Source: an uncultured Gammaproteobacteria bacterium
GTDB lineage: Bacteria > Pseudomonadota > Gammaproteobacteria > CAJQNE01
Direction: 5' to 3'
Assembly (NCBI GenBank): GCA_905479545.1
Contig: CAJQNE010000530.1
Coordinates: forward strand, 1-21,823
DNA: 21,823 nt
Below the pieces are notes generated by a model. The model was not told the origin of the DNA and did no database searches. It saw nothing but the letters and a program-made list of their open reading frames with translations. Positions 1 to 8,503 of the stretch are shown here, piece after piece (the stretch's first letter is position 1; each line of letters opens with the position of its first letter). The translations under genes were made by a program, and so were the position numbers.

Positions 1-1
1 C

Positions 2-547
2 CTAATCGATTCACAGGGCGTTATCGGTCAGGTAACCCGTGCCAACCGCTATTCGTCTACTGCAACACTCGTCACCGACCTCAGCCATGCCATACCGGTA
101 GAAATCAACCGCAACGGCGTACGCAGTATTGCCCGAGGCACTGGCAAAGCTGACTTGCTCAAACTCAGTTATGTACCTGCCGGGTCGGATATTCAAATCG
201 GTGACCTATTGGTGTCATCAGGAATAGGCGGCAGCTTTCCTGCCGGTTATCCGGTCGCTAAAGTCACCTCGGTTAGCCAGGACCCAACCAAGGCTTTTGC
301 CACGGTATCCGCTAAACCAGTGGGCCAGTTTGATCGTCGGCGCCACGTGTTGTTAGTTTCCGCCGACCCGGACAACAAACGCTTCACCGAAACACAGGAC
401 CGTGGTATTGCGATGCCCTCTGAGCAATTACCGAGTGATAGCTTTAGCGAGCCAAGTTACAGCGCGGCAATCGACAACAGCACATTACAACAGCCCGAAT
501 TGGCCCCGGCGTTTGACCAGCCTGCCACCGCCGGTAGCAATTATTAG
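2..547 (+). CDS. mreC: MreC, rod-shape-determining protein (C-terminal part)
   Basis: This is the C-terminal 181 residues of MreC; the 5' part lies outside the window, and the reading frame enters at base 2. MreC is a bitopic inner-membrane protein whose periplasmic beta domain activates the PBP2-RodA elongation synthase. The visible part begins with the typical segment LIDSQGVIGQVTRAN, then the HAIPVEINRNGVRSIARGTG strand region, and then GDLLVSSGIGGSFPAGYPVAKV, a conserved MreC pattern. A non-conserved tail of about 60 residues, rich in Ser, Pro, Gln and Ala, follows the domain. It is the first visible gene of a cluster continuing into mreD and mrdA; mreB would be expected upstream. The family call is secure. 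The gap of 125 bases to mreD is longer than usual for this pair. Confidence 0.93.
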   Translation, partial: LIDSQGVIGQVTRANRYSSTATLVTDLSHAIPVEINRNGVRSIARGTGKADLLKLSYVPAGSDIQIGDLLVSSGIGGSFPAGYPVAKVTSVSQDPTKAFATVSAKPVGQFDRRRHVLLVSADPDNKRFTETQDRGIAMPSEQLPSDSFSEPSYSAAIDNSTLQQPELAPAFDQPATAGSNY

Positions 548-672
548 CCTCTGGTTATCAGAGCCCGGTGTTATCAAACCCGGCTACTAGCCCTTAGGGT
601 TTCACCCCAGCCACTAAAGTCAGTAACATTCGCTCCGGCTACCCCTAGCTTTTTAATGTCCCGGCCACCGCC

Positions 673-1158
673 ATGCCCAGCTCATCTCAACCTGTCTCCC
701 GCTGGCTCATCTGGCTAAGCATCAGCATTGCGTTAATGCTAACGATAATGCCACTTCCGACCTGGGCCTTAGCGTTTCGACCCGAGTGGGTACTACTGAT
801 ATTGCTGGTTTGGGCCTTCGAAACACCTCGACAGCTTGGCGTAGGCACCGCATTCATCGCCGGTATATTGTTAGCATTGGTACAAGAGAGCACATTAGGC
901 CTTGCCGCTCTGGCGATGATGCTACCGCTGTTTTTTGCTTATCGCCTCAGCCAACGCGCGCAACAGTTTCCGCTATGGCAGCTCAGCGGCTTAGTCATGT
1001 TGTTACTTGCACTGTATGCCTCACTCAGCCTTTGGCTAAACGGCTTGTACGGCAACCCGCTGTCGCTGAAATCCGCCGCCCTCTCGGTTGTCAGCGGCAC
1101 CCTCCTCTGGCCTCTCCTATACTTTTTTACCTGCGATTTACGGGCCCGTTTAAGCTAA
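673..1158 (+). CDS. mreD: MreD, rod-shape-determining membrane protein
   Basis: This 161-residue, very hydrophobic protein matches MreD in length and layout. MreD is an inner-membrane partner of MreC in the Rod complex. About five membrane segments can be seen, including WLIWLSISIALMLTIMPLP near the N terminus. They are followed by the family-typical stretch AFRPEWVLLILLVWAFETP (about residues 34-52), where the Arg-Pro-Glu/Asp-Trp motif is characteristic of MreD, and a short Lys/Arg tail. The start is the only reasonable ATG, because the frame is closed by a stop at 646-648. There is no strong Shine-Dalgarno sequence in front of it. It lies between mreC and mrdA, which supports the name. Confidence 0.9.
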   Translation: MPSSSQPVSRWLIWLSISIALMLTIMPLPTWALAFRPEWVLLILLVWAFETPRQLGVGTAFIAGILLALVQESTLGLAALAMMLPLFFAYRLSQRAQQFPLWQLSGLVMLLLALYASLSLWLNGLYGNPLSLKSAALSVVSGTLLWPLLYFFTCDLRARLS

Positions 1159-1250
1159 ACTGCCGACTCCGCCGTCTGTCTACTTGCTGGCCTCGACCCA
1201 ATAGCTAACCGTATTGTTTTCAACGATTTACTCTCGCCATAACATTCGCC

Positions 1251-3215
1251 GTGGCACATAGGCCCGAACGACTAGTCGCTAACCGTGAGTTTCGCCTGCG
1301 GTTGTGGGTAGCGGTGCTTGGCTGCTTCCTGATTTGTGGGCTACTAACGCTGCGACTGGTACGGCTGCAAGTCACCGACCACCAAAATTTCACGACTCAA
1401 TCAGAAAACAACCGAATCCGCATAACCGCAGCGGGCGCGTTACGCGGCAAAATCTTTGACCGCAACGGCGTACTGCTGGCCACAAATGACCCCAGCTTTG
1501 CGCTTGAGCTATTGCCAACAAAAATTACCGATATAGACGCTACGCTCGCGGAATTGGGCGAGCTGATTGAATTAAGCCCCGATGAAATAGCACGATTCCG
1601 GAAATTGCGTAAACGGCTATCGCGATACTCGGCTATACCCCTGAAGTTCGCGATGGACGAACAGGAGCTGGCAACCATCGCCGCTAACCAAACCCGCTTA
1701 CCGGGCGTGCGAATTAGCAACAGCAGTACTCGCAGCTATCCGCAGGGCTCAGCCACGGCGCATGTTGTTGGCTACACCGGAAAAATCTCAGCGGCCGACC
1801 TCGAACGGATAGATAGCAACGCTTATCGCGGCTTTGACCAGATTGGCAAAGTCGGTATTGAGCGAAGTTATGAGCAGCAACTCCACGGCGAGCAAGGTTT
1901 CAATCAGGTAGAAACCGACGCCAGCGGCCGCACCCTACGGGTGATAAAAACTGACGCTGCCATTCCCGGCAATGATATTTACCTCACCGTCGACCTGCAG
2001 CTCCAGCAAGCTGCGGTTAAAGCGCTAGCCGGCCGTGCCGGCTCAGTCGTCGCGCTGCAACCCGCAACCGGCGAAGTGCTGGCGATGGTCAGTCAACCGG
2101 ATTATGACCCCAACTTATTCGTCAGCGGCAACGCTAGCTCCGCATTCGGCGCTCTCAGCTCTAACCAAAAAAGACCGTTATTCAATCGCGCGGTTCAGGG
2201 CCAGTACCCGCCAGGTTCCACGGTAAAACCACAACTGGCGATGGCCGGCCTGGAGTACGGTGTTATAACACCCTCACAACAATACTTTTGTCCTGGCTAT
2301 AAACAGCTGTCACCAAACTCACGTAAATACCGGGACTGGAAACGCGGCGGCCATAACCACACTAATATGCGCAAGGCTATTGCTGAGTCCTGCGACGTAT
2401 TCTTCTATGAACTGGCGCTCTCACTGGGCGTTGACAAAATTCATGACTTTTTAGGTCTGTTTGGTCTGGGCGAAACCACTGGCTTAGACATCATTGGCGA
2501 AAAATCAGGACTACTGCCCTCCCGAGGCTGGAAACAAGCCATGTACGGCGAGCCCTGGTATCGCGGCGAAACGCTGAATATTGGTATCGGCCAGGGCTTT
2601 ATGCTCACCACACCACTGCAACTGGCGGTAGCGACAGCGACTATCGCGAATCGCGGTGAGCGCCCCAAACCCCGCTTAGCACGGGCATTCAGCGATCCGA
2701 TTAGCGACGAGCGCCAGCTCACCTTACCGGAGCAAATGCCACCGGTGGTACTCCGCGACAGCAGCCATTGGCAGCACACCGTGCAAGCTATGACCGATGT
2801 ACTACAAAGCCCCAGCGGCTCTGCTCACCGCATTAGCACCAATATGCCGTACACCGCCGCAGGCAAAACCGGTACCTCACAAGTGTTCGGGCTAGACCCG
2901 GATAGCGAATATGGCGAAGTGCCTGCTGAAGAGCGACTGCGCGACCATGCTCTTTTTGTCGCTTTTGCACCTATCGAAAAGCCAGAAATTGCGATTGCCG
3001 TGGTGGTTGAACATGGCGGCAGCGGTGGTCGGATTGCAGCCCCTATCGCCCGCACAGTGATGGACGCCTGGCTGTTGGGTACTGCCGGCACTTATCAACC
3101 AAGTAGCAACGCCGGCATCCGCGCCAATGCCAACAGCACCTCAGCGTCAAACAATCAGGGTGAAAGCCCGAACCTCAGCGCCGCTCTGGGGTCAGAGGCT
3201 CACCATGCGCATTGA
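1251..3215 (+). CDS. mrdA: Penicillin-binding protein 2, elongation transpeptidase
   Basis: This is a 654-residue class B PBP that cross-links peptidoglycan during lateral wall growth, working with RodA. It is anchored by one N-terminal membrane segment (about residues 18-37, VAVLGCFLICGLLTLRLVRL). A pedestal domain follows, with GKIFDRNGVLLATN typical of PBP2. The transpeptidase domain has the nucleophile in PPGSTVKP (Ser323, Lys326), the second motif Ser380-Cys-Asp inside AIAESCDVFFYE, and Lys539-Thr-Gly in AAGKTGTSQVFG. The start is GTG; no other start codon lies just upstream in frame. The C terminus has a short Ser/Asn/Ala-rich tail. The gene overlaps the start of rodA by 11 bases, so the two are probably translationally coupled. 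All active-site motifs are intact. Confidence 0.97.
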   Translation: MAHRPERLVANREFRLRLWVAVLGCFLICGLLTLRLVRLQVTDHQNFTTQSENNRIRITAAGALRGKIFDRNGVLLATNDPSFALELLPTKITDIDATLAELGELIELSPDEIARFRKLRKRLSRYSAIPLKFAMDEQELATIAANQTRLPGVRISNSSTRSYPQGSATAHVVGYTGKISAADLERIDSNAYRGFDQIGKVGIERSYEQQLHGEQGFNQVETDASGRTLRVIKTDAAIPGNDIYLTVDLQLQQAAVKALAGRAGSVVALQPATGEVLAMVSQPDYDPNLFVSGNASSAFGALSSNQKRPLFNRAVQGQYPPGSTVKPQLAMAGLEYGVITPSQQYFCPGYKQLSPNSRKYRDWKRGGHNHTNMRKAIAESCDVFFYELALSLGVDKIHDFLGLFGLGETTGLDIIGEKSGLLPSRGWKQAMYGEPWYRGETLNIGIGQGFMLTTPLQLAVATATIANRGERPKPRLARAFSDPISDERQLTLPEQMPPVVLRDSSHWQHTVQAMTDVLQSPSGSAHRISTNMPYTAAGKTGTSQVFGLDPDSEYGEVPAEERLRDHALFVAFAPIEKPEIAIAVVVEHGGSGGRIAAPIARTVMDAWLLGTAGTYQPSSNAGIRANANSTSASNNQGESPNLSAALGSEAHHAH

Positions 3216-4359
3216 AACCTACTACTCACACCTTGGCAAATCGCCCACTGTTGGCGCGCTATTGCTGGACAGACTGCGGCGTATGCACATTGAGCCGCTG
3301 CTGCTGGCGCTGTTGTTGCTGGTTATGGCTGCCGGGGTCGTCATACTGTACAGCGCCTCCGGTGGCAGCGACTCCCTCATTTTACGTCAGGCAATCCGGC
3401 TGGCCGTCGCAATATTGGCGATGATAATGGTCGCGCAAATCCGCCTGCGACACCTTATGGCTGCAGCGCCGGCCATTTACGTTATTGGCTTGATATTGCT
3501 ATTACTGGTATTGGTGGTGGGCGACAGCGGTGGTGGTGCAACCCGGTGGTTAAACCTCGGTTTTATTCGTTTTCAACCCGCCGAAATAATGAAGCTCGGT
3601 GTACCGCTGATGCTGGCCTGGTTACTGAGCAGTGAACGCGCTACACCCGATATGACCAAGGTAGTCGCTAGCTTGCTACTAGTACTCGCACCGTTGGCGC
3701 TAATTTTCCTACAGCCAGACTTAGGCACTGCGGTATTAATTGGCGCGAGCGGTGCATTTGTGTTGTTTTTCAGTGGTTTAAAGTGGCGTTATATTTTTGG
3801 TGCCGCCGCGGCAATGGCGGGCGCGCTGCCACTGCTATGGGCCCGAATGCACAGTTATCAGCAACAACGCGTACTGACTTTTCTTAACCCGGAAGCTGAC
3901 CCGCTCGGTAGCGGCTATCACATTATCCAATCAAAAATTGCCATCGGTTCCGGCGGCTTATTCGGCAAAGGCTGGTTGCAAGGCACACAATCGCAACTCG
4001 ATTTCCTACCCGAACGCTCTACCGATTTTATCTTCTCGGTTGCCTGCGAAGAATTTGGCCTGTTGGGCGTACTACCATTGATAGCACTATATTTGGCGAT
4101 AGTACTGCGCGGACTCTATATCGCCGCCCGTTGCGACGACCATTTCGGCCGCATGCTAGCGGCTGCACTAAGTCTCACTTTTTTTGTCTACACGGCCGTA
4201 AATATCGGCATGGTCTCAGGCCTGATGCCGGTAGTTGGCGTGCCGCTGCCGCTTATTAGCTACGGCGGCACTTCGATGGTGACCTTATTAATAAGCTTCG
4301 GCATGATAATGTCTATTCACACTCACAAAACTCAACCACTTTATGGTGCAAACCTGTAA
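3205..4359 (+). CDS. mrdB: RodA, SEDS peptidoglycan glycosyltransferase
   Basis: RodA polymerises lipid II glycan strands and forms the core elongasome enzyme with PBP2. The 384-residue protein has about ten membrane segments. Conserved SEDS signatures include GGATRWLNLGFIRFQPAEIMK (about residues 110-130), FLQPDLGTA (168-176), the catalytic-type Asp232 in NPEADPLGSGYHI, and the C-terminal GLMPVVGVPLPLISYGGTSM. The frame is open further upstream inside mrdA, but the ATG at 3205 is preferred. It has an AGAGG-like ribosome site just before it, gives the usual family length and starts within the last codons of mrdA. The gene is directly followed by mltB. Confidence 0.96.
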   Translation: MRIETYYSHLGKSPTVGALLLDRLRRMHIEPLLLALLLLVMAAGVVILYSASGGSDSLILRQAIRLAVAILAMIMVAQIRLRHLMAAAPAIYVIGLILLLLVLVVGDSGGGATRWLNLGFIRFQPAEIMKLGVPLMLAWLLSSERATPDMTKVVASLLLVLAPLALIFLQPDLGTAVLIGASGAFVLFFSGLKWRYIFGAAAAMAGALPLLWARMHSYQQQRVLTFLNPEADPLGSGYHIIQSKIAIGSGGLFGKGWLQGTQSQLDFLPERSTDFIFSVACEEFGLLGVLPLIALYLAIVLRGLYIAARCDDHFGRMLAAALSLTFFVYTAVNIGMVSGLMPVVGVPLPLISYGGTSMVTLLISFGMIMSIHTHKTQPLYGANL

Positions 4360-4406
4360 AGCTGCTGAGCTTGGTTTTGTTCAACCCCACCCCATTCGGA
4401 AATGTT

Positions 4407-5492
4407 ATGCGTCTTTTGCAAACACTTATTTTACTCGCCACGGCACTCACCACCGCAGTTGCGTTTTCAACCACTGCTACGGCAGCCGAAAACTATCTGC
4501 AGCGAGATGAATACAAAGCCTTCAGCGCCAAAATGGTGAGCGAGCATGGGTTTAAACCTGCGGCCCTGAACAAACTGTTTGCCGGTGTAGTGCCGCAGCA
4601 AAAAATTATTGATGCAATGACGCGTCCGGCTGAGGGGCTGCCCTGGTACAAATATCGGCCGATTTTTATGAAGCAACCACGCATCGATGGCGGGGTAAAA
4701 TTCTGGAAAAAACACGAAGCACTGCTGAATGCGGTCGAAGCGAAATATGGCGTGCCACCAGAAATCATCGTCGGCATTATTGGCGTTGAGACACGCTATG
4801 GTGGCTTCATTGGCAAGCATCGCGTGATTGATGCTATTGCGACGCTGGGATTCGACTACCCTAAACGCAGTGCGTTTTTCACCAGTGAACTGGAACATTT
4901 TTTACTATTAGCCAACGAAGAAGGCTTCGACCCGACGGTGCCAGTGGGTTCTTATGCTGGCGCAATGGGCCTACCGCAGTTTATTTCATCCAGTTACCGC
5001 AACTACGCCGTCGATTTTAATGGCAACGGTAAACGCGACCTCTACAACGAACACGCCGATATCATTGGCAGCGTTGCTAACTACTTTGTAAAGCACGGCT
5101 GGGAAACCGGCCAGCCCGTCGCCCGGCCGGCTCGCGTGTCTGCCAAAGCGGCTAAATTGGCCCACGATGATGACCGACTGCCGCCCCATACCATTCAGAA
5201 ATTAGCGACAGCAGGAACGACATACGATGGCGACAAACTACCCAACGACCTGCCCGCAGACCTGCTTAGACTAGAAATTAAAGACGGTTTTGAGCACTGG
5301 CTATTGCTAAAGAACTTCTATGTTATTACCCGCTATAACCATAGCCCACTGTATGCGATGGCGGTTTTTCAGCTGGCTGAAGCGATTAAATCTGAACGAG
5401 CCAAAACACAACCGGGGCAAATCACCAGCGCAGCTGGCAGCAACCCTGCGAGTGCATTGAAGTTGTCGCGCTATAGAAGCCCTCGCCGGTAA
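4407..5492 (+). CDS. mltB: Membrane-bound lytic murein transglycosylase B (MltB/SltB1 type)
   Basis: This is a lytic transglycosylase of the MltB family, which cleaves glycan strands with formation of 1,6-anhydromuropeptides. The catalytic Glu is probably residue 128 in GIIGVETRYGGFIGKH. It is followed by the family signatures GSYAGAMGLPQF and the FNGNGKRDLYNEHADIIGSVANYF segment (an EF-hand-like acidic loop), then HGWETGQPV. I start at the ATG at 4407 (361 aa), not at the TTG at 4371, because the ATG gives a clean signal peptide (MRLLQTLILLATALTTAVAF, Ala-rich cleavage site before ENYLQ). No Cys lipobox is seen, so it is probably a soluble periplasmic form like Pseudomonas SltB1 and not an outer-membrane lipoprotein. 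It lies between rodA and rlpA, as in Pseudomonas. Confidence 0.95.
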   Translation: MRLLQTLILLATALTTAVAFSTTATAAENYLQRDEYKAFSAKMVSEHGFKPAALNKLFAGVVPQQKIIDAMTRPAEGLPWYKYRPIFMKQPRIDGGVKFWKKHEALLNAVEAKYGVPPEIIVGIIGVETRYGGFIGKHRVIDAIATLGFDYPKRSAFFTSELEHFLLLANEEGFDPTVPVGSYAGAMGLPQFISSSYRNYAVDFNGNGKRDLYNEHADIIGSVANYFVKHGWETGQPVARPARVSAKAAKLAHDDDRLPPHTIQKLATAGTTYDGDKLPNDLPADLLRLEIKDGFEHWLLLKNFYVITRYNHSPLYAMAVFQLAEAIKSERAKTQPGQITSAAGSNPASALKLSRYRSPRR

Positions 5493-5596
5493 CTTACGCC
5501 CACCATTTAAAAATATTATCATTAGCCGCATTTCACTACCCGTGACCAGCGGTAACAATGTTTGTAACTCAGCCAGCCACCACTAAAACGCCTGTT

Positions 5597-6955
5597 ATGC
5601 ATATATCTCACAGTGCCCGCCCCCACGCCCCGTTACTCGGTGTGACCCTGCTAATGCTGCTGGCTGGTTGCTCATGGACAGACAGTCGGCCGACGCGCAG
5701 CAGTGGCGGTTCTAGCATCGGCACCTATGACGGCAGCGGTATTCCAGACGTAATCCCTAAAGTGGAAACCCAAACCGGCGCAGGCAACCCGCAAAAATAT
5801 AAAGTATTCGGTAAGCGGTATACGGTCATGACCAACGATGAGGCTCGTGGCTACCGTAAACGCGGTAAAGCCTCTTGGTACGGCGAAAAATTTCATGGCC
5901 GGAAAACCTCGAACGGCGAAATTTTCAACATGTACGACGTGACTGCCGCACATAAAACCCTGCGAATTCCCAGCTACCTGCAAGTGACCCACCTCAAAAA
6001 CGGCCGCTCTATCGTCGTCCGCGTTAATGATCGTGGACCCTTTGTACATAATCGTATTGTCGACTTGTCATTCGCAGCAGCGACCAAGCTCGGCATGGTG
6101 AACGAAGGTGTAGCCGACGTAGAAATTTCACTAATAGACCCAACAACCTACGTCGCACCGGCGCCAGCGGTACAGGTAGCCAGCACTACTATCGATTACG
6201 CCCAAATACCAAATGCCACGACCTTTCCTATCGACACAGTGGCCGCAAAAAATAACGTCGCCACCGACGGCTATGCTGTGGAAGCTATCGGTGATATCAG
6301 CGCATTACCGCAAAGCCGGTCGGTACAGCCAGCTAACGCTCAACGTGATGGCAGCGAATATATTCAAGCCACCACCCCCGCACCGGGCGGGGACTTTGAC
6401 ACCCAGCCGGGAACGGCTTATGGCAACGATGCTGGCAATGTTCAATACCGCGTCGCAGCAAGCGGCGAGTTAATCGCCGAAGACTTCACCGAAGTGTATA
6501 TCGCTGAAAATCAAATTGCCGAGTACGAGCGGCTCAACCCCGCGGAAGACCTGACAGCGCCCGCCGCAATGCAGGGTGAAGTGACCGAAGTAGAGTTCGG
6601 CGATGCTCCTGCAGCTACAGCGGTGCAATTTGAATCTATCGACAATACTCCGCAACCTGCGGCCATAGAGCCTCCGACAGCCGTCGCCAGCGCTGTTCGG
6701 GCTGTGGACGGCGGGCTGCCATTTTATGTGCAAGTGGCCACCTTTCAGAACCCCGACAACGCTGTAAATATGGCGGAGAAACTGGTTAGTCAGCAATTCA
6801 TGCCTGTTCGACTCGTCCCGGGTGATTTTGGCGGCAAGCAATTGCAGCAAGTGCGCGTTGGCCCCTACACCAGTGCGCAACAGGCCAACAGTCAGCAAGT
6901 CGCATTGGTTCAGGCAGGCTATCCTCGCTGCTTCGTTATTCGCAGCAAAAACTAG
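5597..6955 (+). CDS. rlpA: RlpA, septal-ring lytic transglycosylase lipoprotein with SPOR domain
   Basis: RlpA is an outer-membrane lipoprotein that cleaves denuded glycan strands at division sites. From the ATG at 5597 the protein has 452 residues. A lipoprotein signal ends in LLMLLAGC (Cys25). The double-psi beta-barrel domain spans about residues 88-181, with KASWYGEKFHGRKTSNGE, Glu108 and His119 in TAAHKTLR, and VRVNDRGPFV. A low-complexity linker of nearly 200 residues rich in Ala, Pro, Thr and acidic residues follows. The C-terminal 75 or so residues form a SPOR domain (FYVQVATFQNPDNAVNMAEKL ... QVRVGPY), which binds denuded glycan. An upstream ATG at 5558 is also open. The downstream one gives a normal lipoprotein signal length, but neither has a good ribosome site, so the start is uncertain. 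Confidence 0.94.
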   Translation: MHISHSARPHAPLLGVTLLMLLAGCSWTDSRPTRSSGGSSIGTYDGSGIPDVIPKVETQTGAGNPQKYKVFGKRYTVMTNDEARGYRKRGKASWYGEKFHGRKTSNGEIFNMYDVTAAHKTLRIPSYLQVTHLKNGRSIVVRVNDRGPFVHNRIVDLSFAAATKLGMVNEGVADVEISLIDPTTYVAPAPAVQVASTTIDYAQIPNATTFPIDTVAAKNNVATDGYAVEAIGDISALPQSRSVQPANAQRDGSEYIQATTPAPGGDFDTQPGTAYGNDAGNVQYRVAASGELIAEDFTEVYIAENQIAEYERLNPAEDLTAPAAMQGEVTEVEFGDAPAATAVQFESIDNTPQPAAIEPPTAVASAVRAVDGGLPFYVQVATFQNPDNAVNMAEKLVSQQFMPVRLVPGDFGGKQLQQVRVGPYTSAQQANSQQVALVQAGYPRCFVIRSKN

Positions 6956-7122
6956 CTGCTACGCCGATCGTCGCCTTAGAACAAGCTTGAACCTACTGTA
7001 AAAACCCCACCCGATGCGGCAAACAGCGCCTCATCGTCAACGCCCGAGTTGTTTACTTGGCAAATCGCGACAGAAGAAAACAGCACCGCCCGCCGCTTCT
7101 GCGGAACCTTTGCTACGTTTAC

Positions 7123-7142
7123 ACGACTCAAGTCGTTACAAT
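7123..7142 (+). promoter_or_regulatory. Possible dacA promoter with a small palindrome
   Basis: A perfect 6-bp inverted repeat, ACGACT-ca-AGTCGT (7123-7136), sits directly before TACAAT (7137-7142), a five-of-six match to a sigma70 -10 box. Transcription would begin about 40 bases before the dacA ATG. No convincing -35 box is seen at the right distance, which could fit an activator-dependent promoter or simply chance. The call rests on sequence alone. Confidence 0.3.
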
Positions 7143-7187
7143 GCCGCGCTCGCAGTATTACTAAAACCTCGATTCGTAACTTAACTT

Positions 7188-8342
7188 ATGTCGAAACCTA
7201 TGCTTTCTCATCGCTTTTTTCGCTGTGCAGCGCTATTAGCGCTATTTTGTGCGCCACTCGTTCAGGCAGCCAAGCCAGTACCATCACCACCTGAGCTTAG
7301 CGCCCGCAGCTTCTTCCTGGTTGATGCGGCCAGTGGCACTATTCTCGCCGAGAAAAATGCCCGCGACCCGGTCGAACCAGCCAGTATTACCAAGGTACTC
7401 ACCGGCTATGTCGCGTTCCACGAATTAGTCGCCGATGCCATGCAACTTTCCGACAAAGTTCGGGTGAGCCAAAAAGCCTGGAAGACTGAAGGCTCGCGAA
7501 TGTTCATCAAATCAGGCGATATCGTCGATGTTGAGCAGTTGCTAAAAGGCATGATTATTCAGTCCGGTAATGACGCTTCCGTAGCATTAGCCGAGCACAT
7601 TGCAGGAACTGAAAACACCTTTGCTCAGCTCATGAATCAGCACGCGCAAAAACTCGGCATGGTTGGGTCGCACTTCTCTAACAGTACCGGCCTACCTCAC
7701 CCCGACCACTACACCACTGCCCGTGATCTTGCCTTACTGGCTGAAGCACTCATCAAGGAATTTCCGCAGTACTACGAGTGGTACTCAATTAAGGAAATGA
7801 CTTACAACAAAATCCGTCAGTTCAACCGCAACAAGTTACTGTGGCGCGACAACCGAGTTGACGGCCTCAAGACGGGCCACACCAGCTCTGCGGGTTACTG
7901 CTTGCTGTCGTCAGGCAAAAAGGACGAGATGCGACTTATTGCCGTAGTGCTGGGCACTGAAAGTGACAAACAGCGACTGGGTGAAAGCCAAGCCCTGTTG
8001 AACTACGGCTTCCGGTTCTTTGAAACCCACAAAATTTATGACACCGTAAACCCGATTCAGAATGAGAAAGTCTGGAAAGGCGAAATTGACCAACTGCCCA
8101 TCGGCGTTGAGAACGAAATGTTTGTGACGGTCCCTCGCGGTCGCTACGCCGACATCGTTACTGATGTGATAATGAAAGAAAAACTAACCGCGCCCATTAG
8201 CGTCGGTCAGGAAGTGGGTACTGCGGTGTTATCACTCGACGGCAAGGAACTCGGTTCGCAGCCAGTAGTAGCAATGGCAGACATTGGCCTTGGCGGCTTC
8301 TTCTCGCGACTTATTGACGATGCACGGCTATTTTTCCAATAA
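7188..8342 (+). CDS. dacA: D-alanyl-D-alanine carboxypeptidase, PBP5/6 type
   Basis: This low-molecular-weight PBP removes the terminal D-Ala from pentapeptide stems in the periplasm. The 384-residue protein has a signal peptide ending near LVQAAKP. The active-site motifs are Ser66-Ile-Thr-Lys69 in EPASITKVLT, Ser126-Gly-Asn128 in IQSGNDASVALAE, and Lys228-Thr-Gly in DGLKTGHTSSAGYC. A C-terminal beta domain follows. The last 18 residues, GLGGFFSRLIDDARLFFQ, form an amphipathic helix of the kind that anchors PBP5 to the inner membrane. The Pseudomonas orthologue in this position is called dacC. The first ATG has no clear Shine-Dalgarno sequence; a second ATG four codons on is possible. The gene is flanked by a candidate promoter and a terminator, so it may be its own unit. 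Confidence 0.96.
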   Translation: MSKPMLSHRFFRCAALLALFCAPLVQAAKPVPSPPELSARSFFLVDAASGTILAEKNARDPVEPASITKVLTGYVAFHELVADAMQLSDKVRVSQKAWKTEGSRMFIKSGDIVDVEQLLKGMIIQSGNDASVALAEHIAGTENTFAQLMNQHAQKLGMVGSHFSNSTGLPHPDHYTTARDLALLAEALIKEFPQYYEWYSIKEMTYNKIRQFNRNKLLWRDNRVDGLKTGHTSSAGYCLLSSGKKDEMRLIAVVLGTESDKQRLGESQALLNYGFRFFETHKIYDTVNPIQNEKVWKGEIDQLPIGVENEMFVTVPRGRYADIVTDVIMKEKLTAPISVGQEVGTAVLSLDGKELGSQPVVAMADIGLGGFFSRLIDDARLFFQ

Positions 8343-8379
8343 GCTGGAATTGCGGCTGTACTGAGCGAAGAACAAGGTT

Positions 8380-8412
8380 GGGTAGTGCCTAGCGTTACTA
8401 CCCTATTTTTTT
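8380..8412 (+). terminator. Rho-independent terminator after dacA
   Basis: A perfect 7-bp stem (GGGTAGT at 8380-8386, ACTACCC at 8397-8403) with a 10-base loop is followed by TATTTTTTT. It lies 38 bases after the dacA stop and should end the dacA transcript. The loop and tail also resemble the 35-bp repeat units that follow. Confidence 0.85.
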
Positions 8413-8414
8413 AC

Positions 8415-8503
8415 AACGCCTGATAGCACTACGATCCTATTTCTATTAGAACGCCTGTCGGCGTTACTTTTCTGTTTCGATTATAACGCCGGACGGCGTT
8501 ATA
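8415..8503. repeat. Degenerate 35-bp tandem repeats with internal palindromes
   Basis: Three units begin with AACGCC at 8415, 8450 and 8485, exactly 35 bases apart. Units 1 and 2 agree at 24 of 35 positions by my hand alignment. The third is cut short after its palindrome. Units 2 and 3 carry inverted repeats: AACGCC-tgtc-GGCGTT (8450-8465), and TATAACGCC-ggac-GGCGTTATA (8482-8503, 9-bp arms). The preceding terminator shows the same GCCT...GCGTTAC...T-rich pattern with about four bases missing. This may be a stacked operator array or a decayed repeat family. The function is unknown. Confidence 0.7.

Noticed and set aside
786..1208. A 140-codon frame overlapping mreD
   Set aside because: It is an alternate-frame shadow of mreD; it lacks membrane-protein composition or any recognisable domain.
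1159..1250. A possible small gene or leader between mreD and mrdA
   Set aside because: I saw no start with a ribosome site, no stable hairpin and no promoter in these 92 bases.
4371..4406. TTG start upstream of the chosen mltB start
   Set aside because: It would add a polar stretch before the signal peptide and has no ribosome site.
5597..6955. Asn111 in RlpA where Pseudomonas RlpA has Asp three residues after the conserved Glu
   Set aside because: From memory, Asn occurs at this place in many RlpA proteins, and Glu108 and His119 are intact, so I do not propose a loss of activity.
8415..8503. Regularly spaced repeats as a CRISPR array
   Set aside because: The units resemble each other across their whole length, so there are no unrelated spacers. 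There are only about three and no cas genes are present.
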